This document shows, in pieces, positions 24,217 to 33,121 of a stretch of 64,000 bases of DNA; positions within the stretch are counted from its first letter, which is position 1, and each line of letters starts with the position of its first letter. The position numbers and the translations under genes are program-made. The notes under the pieces are model-generated. The model was not told the DNA's origin and did no database searches. It was given only the letters and a program-made list of their open reading frames with translations. This stretch comes from Clavibacter zhangzhiyongii (GTDB lineage: Bacteria > Actinomycetota > Actinomycetes > Actinomycetales > Microbacteriaceae). Location: NCBI RefSeq assembly GCF_014775655.1, contig NZ_CP061274.1:1302001-1366000 (forward strand), read 5' to 3'.

Positions 24217-25587
24217 ATGAACTCACTAGTCAGCGACGCCAAGAAGGCGGGAGAGCGGGTGGGTCTCCTGTCCGACTCCATCGTCATCAACGGCGGCATC
24301 CCGCTGCGCGGCCGCATCGAGGTCCGCGGGGCCAAGAACCTGGCCACCAAGGCCATGGTCGCGTCCCTCCTCGGCGAGACGCCCAGCCTCCTGCGCTCGG
24401 TGCCCGACATCAGCGACGTGCGCGTCGTCTCCGGTCTCCTCGAGGTGCACGGCGTCACGCTCCGCAAGGGCGAGCAGGAGGGCGACCTCATCCTCGACCC
24501 GAAGGACGTCGAGAGCGCCCACATGGCGGACATCGACGCCCACGCGGGCAGCTCGCGCATCCCGATCCTCTTCTGCGGCCCGCTGCTGCACCGGCTGGGC
24601 GAGGCGTTCATCCCCGACCTCGGCGGCTGCCGCATCGGCGACCGCCCCATCGACTTCCACCTCGATGCGCTGCGCGCGTTCGGCGCCGTCGTCGAGAAGC
24701 TCCCGAGCGGCATCCGCCTGACTGCGCCGAACGGCCTGAAGGGCGCGAACGTCGAGCTGCCCTACCCGAGCGTCGGCGCGACCGAGCAGGTGCTGCTCAC
24801 GGGCGTCCGCGCGAAGGGCATCACGGAGCTCAAGAACGCGGCCATCGAGCCCGAGATCATGGACCTCATCGCGATCCTGCAGAAGATGGGCGCGATCATC
24901 TCCGTCGAGCCCAACCGCGTGATCCTCATCGAGGGCGTCGACCGCCTCGAGGGCTACACGCACCGCGCGCTCTTCGACCGCAACGAGGCCGCGAGCTGGG
25001 CCTCCGCCGCGCTCGCGACCGGCGGCGACATCTTCGTCGGCGGCGTGCGCCAGGCCGAGATGATGACCTTCCTCAACGTGTTCCGGAAGGTCGGCGGCGC
25101 GTTCGACATCGAGGAGGACGGCATCCGGTTCTACCACCCGGGCGGCGACCTCAAGCCCGTGGTCATCGAGACCGACGTGCACCCCGGCTTCATGACGGAC
25201 TGGCAGCAGCCGCTCGTGGTGGCGCTGACGCAGGCGCCCGGCGTCTCGATCATCCACGAGACCGTGTACGAGAACCGCTTCGGCTTCACGGACGCGCTCA
25301 ACGAGATGGGCGCCGACATCGTCGTGCACAAGGAGGGCCTCGAGGGCCACGAGCGCCGCGTGGCGCGTCGCGACTTCGAGCAGGCCGCGGTCATCACCGG
25401 GCCGACGCACCTGCACGGCGCGGACATCACCGTGCCCGACCTCCGCGGCGGGTTCAGCCACCTCATCGCCGCGCTCACGGCCGAGGGCCGGTCCACCGTC
25501 AGCAACGTCGGGATCATCTCCCGCGGCTACGAGGACTTCATCGGGAAGCTGCGCCAGCTCGGCGCGGACTTCTCCTACGAGGGATAG
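24217..25587 (+). CDS. murA: UDP-N-acetylglucosamine 1-carboxyvinyltransferase
   Basis: This 456-residue enzyme adds enolpyruvate from PEP to UDP-GlcNAc, the first committed step of peptidoglycan synthesis. Visible features are INGGIPLRGRIEVRGAKNLA (substrate Lys/Asn), the flexible loop DLGGCRIGDRPID containing the fosfomycin-reactive Cys (about residue 138), and TDWQQPLVVALTQAPG. The Cys is retained, so intrinsic fosfomycin resistance by Cys-to-Asp change is not expected. The N-terminus carries about 22 extra residues before the first strand. The ATG follows the leuD stop directly, with GGAG as SD. A perfect hairpin follows the gene. Confidence 0.96.
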   Translation: MNSLVSDAKKAGERVGLLSDSIVINGGIPLRGRIEVRGAKNLATKAMVASLLGETPSLLRSVPDISDVRVVSGLLEVHGVTLRKGEQEGDLILDPKDVESAHMADIDAHAGSSRIPILFCGPLLHRLGEAFIPDLGGCRIGDRPIDFHLDALRAFGAVVEKLPSGIRLTAPNGLKGANVELPYPSVGATEQVLLTGVRAKGITELKNAAIEPEIMDLIAILQKMGAIISVEPNRVILIEGVDRLEGYTHRALFDRNEAASWASAALATGGDIFVGGVRQAEMMTFLNVFRKVGGAFDIEEDGIRFYHPGGDLKPVVIETDVHPGFMTDWQQPLVVALTQAPGVSIIHETVYENRFGFTDALNEMGADIVVHKEGLEGHERRVARRDFEQAAVITGPTHLHGADITVPDLRGGFSHLIAALTAEGRSTVSNVGIISRGYEDFIGKLRQLGADFSYEG

Positions 25588-25621
25588 CCTCGCCGGCGGC
25601 GCCCGCGCCGCCTGAGCCGAT

Positions 25622-25647
25622 CGGGCGCGTCCACGAGGACGCGCCCG
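25622..25647. terminator. 11-bp hairpin after murA
   Basis: CGGGCGCGTCC and GGACGCGCCCG flank an ACGA loop, 35 bp after the murA stop. No T-run follows. Confidence 0.65.
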
Positions 25648-25708
25648 GTCCTCCGCCGGGCGGATCCGGCGGGCGACCGACGACGACCGCGACCCGACCG
25701 GAGGATCC

Positions 25709-26446
25709 ATGGCGAACGAGAAGGCCCGACCGTCGATCTTCTGGGTGCTGGCCGCGCTCGTGCTGCCGGTGCTGAACACGGCCGTCCGGTTCGAGATCCG
25801 CTACCCGGAGCGCCTGCCCCGCACCGGCTCCTACGTGCTCGCCCCCAACCACCACAGCGAGATCGACCCCGTCGTCATGGGCGCGGTGGCCTGGAAGCTG
25901 GGGCGGCTGCCCCGCTTCCTCGCGAAGGCCTCGCTCTTCGACGTGCCCGTGGTGGGCTGGTTCCTCCGCCGCTCCGGGCAGATCCCCGTGCAGCGCGACG
26001 GCGGCGTCCGCGGCGGGGAGGCGCTCACCGCGGCGTCCGACCTCGCGCGCGACGGCCGCATCGTCGTCGTCTACCCCGAGGGCACGCTCACGCGCGACCC
26101 CGACCTCTGGCCCATGCGCGGGAAGACCGGCGCCGTGCGGCTCGCCCTGCAGGCCGGCATCCCCGTGATCCCCGCCGCGCACTGGGGCACCCAGAAGCTG
26201 ATGGGCCGCTACTCGAAGCGCGTGCGCCTGTTCCCGCGGACCACCATCCACGTGGCCGTCGGGGAGCCCGTCGACCTCTCCCGCTTCCGCGACCGGAGCC
26301 TCGACTCCGCGACCCTCACCGAGGCGACCGCCGTCGTCATGGCCGCCATCACGGAGCTCGTGGAGGAGCTGCGCGGCGAGACCGCCCCGACCGAGCGCTG
26401 GGATCCCCGCTCGAAGAACCAGAAGGAGACCGGCCGATTTGAGTGA
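25709..26446 (+). CDS. plsC: 1-acyl-sn-glycerol-3-phosphate acyltransferase (PlsC-like)
   Basis: This 245-residue membrane-associated acyltransferase makes phosphatidic acid from lysophosphatidate. The catalytic HX4D motif is in APNHHSEIDPVVM, the substrate motif in VYPEGTLTRDPDLWPM, and an N-terminal hydrophobic stretch FWVLAALVLPVLNTAV anchors it. The ATG has a strong SD (GGAGGATCC). GpsA, which makes glycerol-3-phosphate, overlaps by 8 nt, so the operon joins two steps of phospholipid synthesis. Other members of the superfamily use different acyl acceptors, so specificity is inferred. Confidence 0.9.
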   Translation: MANEKARPSIFWVLAALVLPVLNTAVRFEIRYPERLPRTGSYVLAPNHHSEIDPVVMGAVAWKLGRLPRFLAKASLFDVPVVGWFLRRSGQIPVQRDGGVRGGEALTAASDLARDGRIVVVYPEGTLTRDPDLWPMRGKTGAVRLALQAGIPVIPAAHWGTQKLMGRYSKRVRLFPRTTIHVAVGEPVDLSRFRDRSLDSATLTEATAVVMAAITELVEELRGETAPTERWDPRSKNQKETGRFE

Positions 26447-27512
26447 CGCGACCGCGAGCCCCGCATCCGACCCCCGCCCCGCGATTACCGGCGACGCCGA
26501 CACCGGGGAGCGGCGCCGCATCGTCGTCCTCGGCGCGGGCAGCTGGGGCACCACCTTCGCCAAGGTCATGGCCGACGGCGGCAACGACGTCGTCATGTGG
26601 GCCAGGCGACCCGAGCTCGCCCGGGAGATCATCGAGGCCAAGCGCAACAGCGACTACCTGCCGGGCGTGAACCTGCCCCGGCGGCTGACCGCCGACCCGT
26701 CGCTCGAGCGCGTGCTCGCGGGCGCCACCGACGTGTTCGTCGGCGTGCCCAGCCAGACGCTCCGGGCGAACCTCGAGGCCGCCCGCGACCTCATCCCGTC
26801 CGACGCCGTGGTGGTGAGCCTCATGAAGGGCGTGGAGAAGGGCACGGGCCTGCGGATGAGCGAGGTGATCCAGGAGGTACTCGGCATCGCCCCGGAGCGC
26901 ATCGCCGTCGCGTCGGGGCCGAACCTCGCGCTCGAGATCGCCCGCGAGCAGCCGACCGCCGTCGTCGTCTCGTCGTCCGACCAGGCCACCGCCGAGCGCG
27001 TGGCGAAGATCGCCCGCAGCCCGTACTTCCGCTCGTTCGTGAACACCGACGTCATCGGCACCGAGTTCGGCGGCGTGCTCAAGAACCTCATCGCCGTCGC
27101 GGTCGGGATCGTCGACGGCGTCGGGTACGGCGAGAACACGAAGGCGTCGATCATCACCCGCGGCCTCGCCGAGATGACGGCGTTCTCCGTCGCGTACGGC
27201 GCTCGCGCCGAGACGCTCGCGGGCCTGGCGGGCCTCGGCGACCTCATCGCCACGTGCGAGTCGTCGCTGTCCCGCAACAACACGGCCGGGCGCCTGCTCG
27301 GCCAGGGCTACAGCTTCACCGACGTGGTCACGAGCATGCAGCAGACCGCCGAGGGGCTCTCCTCGGTGGCGCCCGTGCTCGAGCTCGCCCGCCAGCGCGG
27401 CGTGCTGATGCCCATCGTGGAGCAGGTGTCGCAGGTGCTCGCGGGCACGCTGTCACCGCGGGACATCGCCCCGCACCTCACGACCGACGACGACACTCCG
27501 CAGGGGGAATGA
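26439..27512 (+). CDS. gpsA: NAD(P)-dependent glycerol-3-phosphate dehydrogenase
   Basis: This 357-residue enzyme reduces dihydroxyacetone phosphate to sn-glycerol-3-phosphate for phospholipids. The Rossmann motif is VVLGAGSWGTTFAKVMADGG, the catalytic Lys lies in GTEFGGVLKNLIAVAVG, and GLAGLGDLIATCESSLSRN is the C-terminal family signature. The start is a TTG at 26439 inside the plsC 3' end, with AAGGAG upstream. About 20 Ala/Pro-rich residues precede the Rossmann fold. The ddl gene follows directly. Confidence 0.95.
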   Translation: MSDATASPASDPRPAITGDADTGERRRIVVLGAGSWGTTFAKVMADGGNDVVMWARRPELAREIIEAKRNSDYLPGVNLPRRLTADPSLERVLAGATDVFVGVPSQTLRANLEAARDLIPSDAVVVSLMKGVEKGTGLRMSEVIQEVLGIAPERIAVASGPNLALEIAREQPTAVVVSSSDQATAERVAKIARSPYFRSFVNTDVIGTEFGGVLKNLIAVAVGIVDGVGYGENTKASIITRGLAEMTAFSVAYGARAETLAGLAGLGDLIATCESSLSRNNTAGRLLGQGYSFTDVVTSMQQTAEGLSSVAPVLELARQRGVLMPIVEQVSQVLAGTLSPRDIAPHLTTDDDTPQGE

Positions 27513-27514
27513 CC

Positions 27515-28624
<1,110 letters not shown>

Positions 28625-28695
28625 CGGCGGACGCGTGCCGCGCGGCGGCGATCCGGTCGGCAGCCCCGCCGCCGGTCGTCGTGCGGTGATGCGCC

Positions 28696-28701
28696 TAGGC
28701 T
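28696..28701 (+). promoter_or_regulatory. -10 hexamer TAGGCT, leaderless start of the glycosyltransferase gene
   Basis: TAGGCT ends 7 nt before the ATG at 28709. Confidence 0.55.
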
Positions 28702-28708
28702 CGGACGC

Positions 28709-29668
28709 ATGCTCGTAGGACGCTCCGTCGCCCGACCGCGCGTCCACCCCGACGCCCGACCCGGCGGGCTCCTCCTCCCGGGAGGACGTGCGCGTGGCGG
28801 CGTCGCGACGGGCGCCCGGCTGACCCCGCGCGACCGCCCCACGGTGTCCGTCGTGATCCCCGTCCGCGACGACGCCGGGCACCTCGACGCCTGCCTGCGC
28901 GCCCTGGCACGGCAGACCGTGGCGCCCGACGAGGTGCTCGTGGTCGACAACGCGTCGTCCGACGCCAGCGCCGACGTCGCGCGGGCGGCGGGCGCGCGCG
29001 TGATCCACGAGCCCGTCGTCGGGATCCCCGCGGCCGCGTCCGCCGGGTACGACGCCGCGCGCTCCGAGGTCATCGCCCGCCTCGACGCCGACTGCGTGCC
29101 GCCCGCCGACTGGATCGAGCGGCTCGGCGACGTGCTCGCGGCCCGCCCCGACGTCGCCGCCGTGACGGGCGCCGCGCGCTTCCTCGACGGACCCCGCGCG
29201 CTCCGCGGGGTCGCCGCGGTGGCGTACCTCGGCGCCTACTTCGCCTCGGTCACGCTCGCGCTCGGGCACCCGCCGCTGTTCGGGTCGAACTTCGCCCTCC
29301 GCCGCACGGCGTGGCAGGACGTGCGGTCGGAGGTGCACCGCGAGGGCACCCACCTGCACGACGACATCGACCTCTCGGTGCACCTCGGGCCCGAGCGGCG
29401 CATCGTGATCGACCCGCGCCTCGGCATGGGCATCAGCATGCGGCCGCTGACCCGGCCCTCGACGCTGCCGCTGCGGATGAGCCGCGGCATCACGTCGCTG
29501 ACGCTGCACTGGCCGCGCGAGACGCCGTGGCGGCGCTGGTCGCGGACGGCGCAGCGGGCGATCGACGCGCGCCGCGCATCGCGGGCGACGCCGGCCGGTC
29601 GGGACGCGGACGCCGCGCGGGCGCTCAGCTCCCGGGAGGCGGCGCGTCGCCCAGGTCCTGCGCGCTGA
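28709..29668 (+). CDS. Family 2 glycosyltransferase
   Basis: This 319-residue GT-A fold glycosyltransferase has the GT2 pattern: VSVVIPVRDDAGHLDACLRA, EVLVVDNASSDAS (nucleotide-binding Asp), the DXD-like VIARLDADCVPPADW, and an acceptor region with HDDIDLSVHLG. A 45-residue Arg/Gly-rich N-terminal extension precedes the domain. There are no clear membrane helices apart from one hydrophobic stretch (VAAVAYLGAYFASVTLALG). The sugar and acceptor are unknown. The last 44 nt overlap, in antisense, the 3' end of the convergent lipoprotein gene. Confidence 0.86.
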   Translation: MLVGRSVARPRVHPDARPGGLLLPGGRARGGVATGARLTPRDRPTVSVVIPVRDDAGHLDACLRALARQTVAPDEVLVVDNASSDASADVARAAGARVIHEPVVGIPAAASAGYDAARSEVIARLDADCVPPADWIERLGDVLAARPDVAAVTGAARFLDGPRALRGVAAVAYLGAYFASVTLALGHPPLFGSNFALRRTAWQDVRSEVHREGTHLHDDIDLSVHLGPERRIVIDPRLGMGISMRPLTRPSTLPLRMSRGITSLTLHWPRETPWRRWSRTAQRAIDARRASRATPAGRDADAARALSSREAARRPGPAR

Positions 29669-30134
29669 CGCACTCCGCGGTCTGCGGGATCACGGACACC
29701 ACGCCGCTGAGGTCGGTGAGCGCGGTGTAGCTCGCCTGGGTCGAGTCGATGACGACCTCGACGGCGGGCGTGCGGCCATAGGTCGTGTAGCGGATGTCGG
29801 GCGCGCGCGAGTCGTCCTCCACCCAGTCGACGTCGTCGTAGCTGATGCACGCGTCGGTCGTGGGCCCGGGGGTCGCCACGCCGCAGCGGAGGATGACGGT
29901 GCTCTGCGGGTCGCCCCACGCGCCCGTCCCCTGGGCGTCGGTCTCGCGCAGCGGCGCGGTGCCGAGCTGGGCGGGGAGGTGGACGACCACGTCGGCGCAC
30001 AGCGGATCCGTCGCGGCCGGGGCGGCCTCGAGCGAGACCGTGGGCGCGCAGCCGGCGAGGACGAGGGCGATGCCGCACGCGGCGGCTGCGGCGGCGGCGG
30101 TGCGCAGGGCGCGGGCGGGGCGGCGGGGAGTCAT
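29625..30134 (-). CDS. DUF3515 family lipoprotein
   Basis: This is a 169-residue exported lipoprotein. The signal peptide ends in the lipobox LVLAGC, with the lipidated Cys at about residue 28. The mature part has the DUF3515 pattern with four further Cys residues (PLCADVVVHLP, VILRCGVATPGPTTDACISY, TAECVSAQDLG), consistent with two disulfides outside the membrane. The family is actinobacterial and typically lies near ddl and thiL, as here. No function is established. A TAGCCT hexamer 7 nt upstream of the ATG suggests leaderless expression, overlapping the divergent thiL promoter. Confidence 0.85.
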   Translation of the reverse strand: MTPRRPARALRTAAAAAAACGIALVLAGCAPTVSLEAAPAATDPLCADVVVHLPAQLGTAPLRETDAQGTGAWGDPQSTVILRCGVATPGPTTDACISYDDVDWVEDDSRAPDIRYTTYGRTPAVEVVIDSTQASYTALTDLSGVVSVIPQTAECVSAQDLGDAPPPGS

Positions 30135-30141
30135 CGCGGTC

Positions 30142-30151
30142 AGGCTACCGT
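30142..30151. promoter_or_regulatory. Overlapping divergent -10 elements of the DUF3515 gene and thiL
   Basis: Minus-strand TAGCCT (30142-30147) and plus-strand TACCGT (30146-30151) share the TA at 30146-30147. Each ends 7 nt before its own start codon (ATG at 30134, GTG at 30159). Both genes are thus predicted to be leaderless from one 10-bp element, so RNA polymerase should not occupy both at once. Confidence 0.55.
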
Positions 30152-30158
30152 GGCAGAC

Positions 30159-31265
30159 GTGACGACTCCTGGGATGCCCTCGGCCGCGGATCCGACCGAC
30201 GGGGGCGCCGACGACGCCACGCTCGGCAGCGCGGGGGAGCTCGCGACGCTCGCGCGGATCCTGCCGCACCTGCCGTCCGCCGACGGCGCCGACGTGGGAC
30301 CCGGCGACGACTGCGCGGTCGTGCGGGCGCCCGACGGCCGGTTCGTCATCACCACCGACATGATGATCGAGGGGCCCGACTTCCGCCTCGCCTGGTCGAC
30401 CCCGCACGACCTGGGGCGCCGCGCGGCGACCTCCAACCTCGCCGACGTGGCGGCGATGGGCGCGCGGCCCACCGCCCTCCTCGTGGCCATCGCGGCACCC
30501 GCGGGCACGCGCGTCGCCGACCTGGAGGCCCTCGCGGACGGGCTGCGCGAGGGCTGCGCCCTGCAGGCGCCCGGGTGCGGCGTCGTGGGCGGCGACCTGT
30601 CCGTCTCCGACGCGCTGGCGATCACCGTCACGGCGACGGGGGACCTCGAGGGCCGCGATCCGGTCCTCCGCTCCGGCGCCCGGCCCGGCGACGTGATCGC
30701 GGTGGCCGGCACCCTCGGGATGGCCGCGGCGGGCGTGCGGCTCCTCTTCGACCACGCGCGGAGCGCCGCGGCGGGCGGGGAGCCCATGCCCGACGCCGCC
30801 CGCGCGCGCGTCCTGCGCGCCGCCCACCCCGCCGCGGTCGAGGCGCAGCTGTCGCCCGTCGCACCGCTCACCGCCGGCGTGGCCGCGGCCCGCGCGGGCG
30901 CCACGGCGATGCTCGACGTGTCCGACGGCCTGCTGCTCGACCTCGGCCGCATGGCGCGGGCGAGCGGCGCGGCGATCGACCTGCGCTCCGCCGCCCTGGC
31001 CGACGACGCGCGCCGGGTGGCCGGTGCGCACCCGTCGCTGCCGCCGGCCGCCCTCGACCTCGTGCTCACCGGGGGCGAGGACCACGCGCTCGTCGCCGCG
31101 TTCCCCGCCGGGACGGACCTGCCGGCGCCGTTCCGCACGATCGGCGTCGTCGGGGGAGCGGGCCCAGGCGGTCCGGCCGTCACCGTGGACGGCGCGCCGT
31201 ACGCCGGGCCGCGCACGCCGCTCGGCGGCTGGGACCCGTACGCCGACTGGGACGGCGCGCGCTAG
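30159..31265 (+). CDS. thiL: Thiamine-monophosphate kinase
   Basis: This 368-residue kinase makes thiamine diphosphate from thiamine monophosphate. The ThiL/PurM fold motifs are GPGDDCAVVRAPDGRFVITT, DMMIEGPDFRLAWSTPHDLG, VGGDLSVSDALAITVTATGD and LDVSDGLLLDLGRMARASG. The GTG at 30159 lies 7 nt below TACCGT. An in-frame ATG at 30174 is an alternative, but the leaderless spacing favours GTG. Its stop shares CTAG with the rsmD stop. Product TPP is the Kgd cofactor. Confidence 0.94.
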   Translation: MTTPGMPSAADPTDGGADDATLGSAGELATLARILPHLPSADGADVGPGDDCAVVRAPDGRFVITTDMMIEGPDFRLAWSTPHDLGRRAATSNLADVAAMGARPTALLVAIAAPAGTRVADLEALADGLREGCALQAPGCGVVGGDLSVSDALAITVTATGDLEGRDPVLRSGARPGDVIAVAGTLGMAAAGVRLLFDHARSAAAGGEPMPDAARARVLRAAHPAAVEAQLSPVAPLTAGVAAARAGATAMLDVSDGLLLDLGRMARASGAAIDLRSAALADDARRVAGAHPSLPPAALDLVLTGGEDHALVAAFPAGTDLPAPFRTIGVVGGAGPGGPAVTVDGAPYAGPRTPLGGWDPYADWDGAR

Positions 31266-31888
31266 GCGTCGGAGCGCTCGGCGTCGTCGTCCGCGTCGGC
31301 CGGGGCCTCGTCGGCCGAGGCCTCCTCGGCGACCGCCCACCACACGACGGTGTCGCCGTACGCCTTCCGCCGGTCGGGAGCGAGCCCCGCGGGCCAGGAG
31401 GGCTCCGCGGATCGCGCGCTGCGCTCGACCATCACGACGGCGCCGTCGACGAGGCGCGGCGCGAGCAGGGCCAGCTCGTCCGCGAGCTCCGCGTCGCCCA
31501 CCTCGTAGGGCGGGTCGAGGAAGGCGACGTCGTAGGAGCCGCGGTCGCCCGCGAGGAAGGCGTGCACGCTCTGGGCGGCCACGCGGATCCGCGGTGCGCG
31601 TCCCCGCGGGGCCGCCCGCTCCACGATCTGCGCGTTCGAGCGGCAGACGGCGGCGGCCGGCGCCGCGCGCTCCACGAGCACGACCTCGCCCGCGCCGCGG
31701 CTGGCGGCCTCGAGGCCGAGGGCGCCGGATCCCGCGTACAGGTCGAGCACGCGCGCCCCGTCGAGCGCGTCCCGGGCCTCGAGCCCGGAGAAGAGCGCCT
31801 CGCGCACGCGGTCGCTCGTGGGGCGGGTTCCCGTCTTCGGCACACGGAGGACGAGGGAGCCGGCGAAGCCCGCGACGATGCGGGTCAC
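31262..31888 (-). CDS. rsmD: 16S rRNA (guanine(966)-N(2))-methyltransferase
   Basis: This 208-residue SAM-dependent Rossmann methyltransferase methylates G966 (E. coli numbering) of 16S rRNA. Key features are TRIVAGFAGSLVLRVPKTG with PTSDRVREALFSGLEA, SAM motif VLDLYAGSGALGLEAASRG, and catalytic motif VAFLDPPYEVGD. The C-terminus has an acidic Ala/Asp tail that is not part of the domain. The GTG at 31888 has a good SD (GAGGAG). A short ORF upstream ends in the GTGA overlap with this start. Confidence 0.93.
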   Translation of the reverse strand: MTRIVAGFAGSLVLRVPKTGTRPTSDRVREALFSGLEARDALDGARVLDLYAGSGALGLEAASRGAGEVVLVERAAPAAAVCRSNAQIVERAAPRGRAPRIRVAAQSVHAFLAGDRGSYDVAFLDPPYEVGDAELADELALLAPRLVDGAVVMVERSARSAEPSWPAGLAPDRRKAYGDTVVWWAVAEEASADEAPADADDDAERSDA

Positions 31889-31938
31889 GACCGGCTCCTC
31901 GCGGGTCGCGGGCCGGCGGCGTACGGGGCGGGGTGCAC
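31885..31938 (-). CDS. Possible 17-aa leader ORF coupled to rsmD
   Basis: GTG at 31938 lies 8 nt below a TAGCGT -10 and begins a 17-codon ORF (MHPAPYAAGPRPARSRS). Its TGA overlaps the rsmD start as GTGA, so any ribosome translating it would end at the rsmD start codon. No homologue is recognised. Confidence 0.38.
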   Translation of the reverse strand: MHPAPYAAGPRPARSRS

Positions 31939-31946
31939 GGGCGACC

Positions 31947-31952
31947 ACGCTA
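31947..31952 (-). promoter_or_regulatory. -10 hexamer TAGCGT upstream of rsmD
   Basis: TAGCGT on the minus strand lies about 58 nt before the rsmD GTG and 8 nt before the GTG of the short leader ORF. Confidence 0.45.
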
Positions 31953-32003
31953 CCCGCCCTGTCCGCCGCCGACCGCGTGCCGGACGCCCTCGGATCCCTG
32001 ACG

Positions 32004-32009
32004 TATGCT
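32004..32009 (+). promoter_or_regulatory. -10 hexamer TATGCT of the moxR operon
   Basis: TATGCT precedes the moxR GTG by 31 nt, leaving a short leader that contains the GGAGGA ribosome-binding site. Confidence 0.5.
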
Positions 32010-32040
32010 CCAGACACGCCCACGACGCTGGAGGATCTGC

Positions 32041-33117
32041 GTGACGAGCCCCGAGTCCGAGTCCGTTCCCCTGCACGCCGGATCGGGCCCGCACCCCGCC
32101 CGGATCCGCGCCGCCGCGCGCCCGGCGTCGCACGCCCCCGGGATGCCGCTCGAGGAGGTGCGCCGGCTCGCCGACCTCATCCTCGGCAACATCGACGCGG
32201 TCATGTCCGGCAAGCAGGACGCCACGCGCATGGCGCTCACCGTCTTCCTCTCCGGCGGGCACCTCCTCATCGAGGACGTGCCGGGCGTCGGGAAGACCAT
32301 GCTCGCGAAGGCGCTCGCCCGCAGCGTCGACTGCACGGTCAACCGGATCCAGTTCACGCCCGACCTCCTGCCCTCCGACGTCACGGGCGTCTCCGTCTAC
32401 AGCCAGGCCGACCACCGCTTCGAGTTCCAGCCGGGCGCCGTGTTCGCGAACATCGTCATCGGCGACGAGATCAACCGCGCGAGCCCGAAGACGCAGTCGG
32501 CGCTCCTGGAGTGCATGGAGGAGGGGCAGGTCACGGTCGACGGCGTCACCCACGGGCTCCAGCAGCCGTTCACGGTGGTCGCCACGCAGAACCCGGTCGA
32601 GATGGAGGGCACCTACGCGCTCCCCGAGGCCCAGCGCGACCGCTTCATGGCGCGGATCTCCATGGGCTACCCCGACGCCTCCGCCGAGCTCGCGATGCTG
32701 CGCTCCCGCGACACCGTCAGCCCGCTCGACGAGCTGCGGCCCGTGGTCGACGCCGACGAGCTCGACGCGATGATGCACGCGGCCCGCGGCGTGTACGTGT
32801 CCGACCCCGTCGCGCGCTACACCGTGGCGATCGTGCAGGCCACGCGCGGCCACGAGGACATCCGGCTCGGCGCGAGCCCGCGCGCCACCCTCCAGCTCAT
32901 CCGCGCCGCGAAGACGCGCGCGGCGCTCGAGGGGCGCGACTTCGTGCTCCCCGACGACGTCGACGCCCTCGCGGCCCCCGTGCTCGCGCACCGGCTCGTG
33001 GCCACCGGCCGCGCCCTCGGCCAGCGCGGCCGCGGGCAGGCGGCGGTCGTCGAGATCCTCGAGCGCATCGTCGCCTCCACCGCCGTGCCGCTGAGCGCTG
33101 CGGGGCGGACGCGCTGA
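32041..33117 (+). CDS. moxR: MoxR-family AAA+ ATPase
   Basis: This 358-residue AAA+ chaperone-type ATPase has Walker A EDVPGVGKTMLAKALARS, Walker B IVIGDEINRASPKTQSALL, sensor 1 in VVATQNPVEMEGTYALPEAQ with the MoxR signature DRFMARISMGYP, and a C-terminal lid. MoxR ATPases work with DUF58 and VWA-type partners in maturation or stress complexes. The next two genes encode a DUF58 protein and a transglutaminase-like membrane protein, the usual trio. The GTG at 32041 has a strong SD (GGAGGATCTGC). Confidence 0.93.
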   Translation: MTSPESESVPLHAGSGPHPARIRAAARPASHAPGMPLEEVRRLADLILGNIDAVMSGKQDATRMALTVFLSGGHLLIEDVPGVGKTMLAKALARSVDCTVNRIQFTPDLLPSDVTGVSVYSQADHRFEFQPGAVFANIVIGDEINRASPKTQSALLECMEEGQVTVDGVTHGLQQPFTVVATQNPVEMEGTYALPEAQRDRFMARISMGYPDASAELAMLRSRDTVSPLDELRPVVDADELDAMMHAARGVYVSDPVARYTVAIVQATRGHEDIRLGASPRATLQLIRAAKTRAALEGRDFVLPDDVDALAAPVLAHRLVATGRALGQRGRGQAAVVEILERIVASTAVPLSAAGRTR

Positions 33118-33121
33118 ACCC

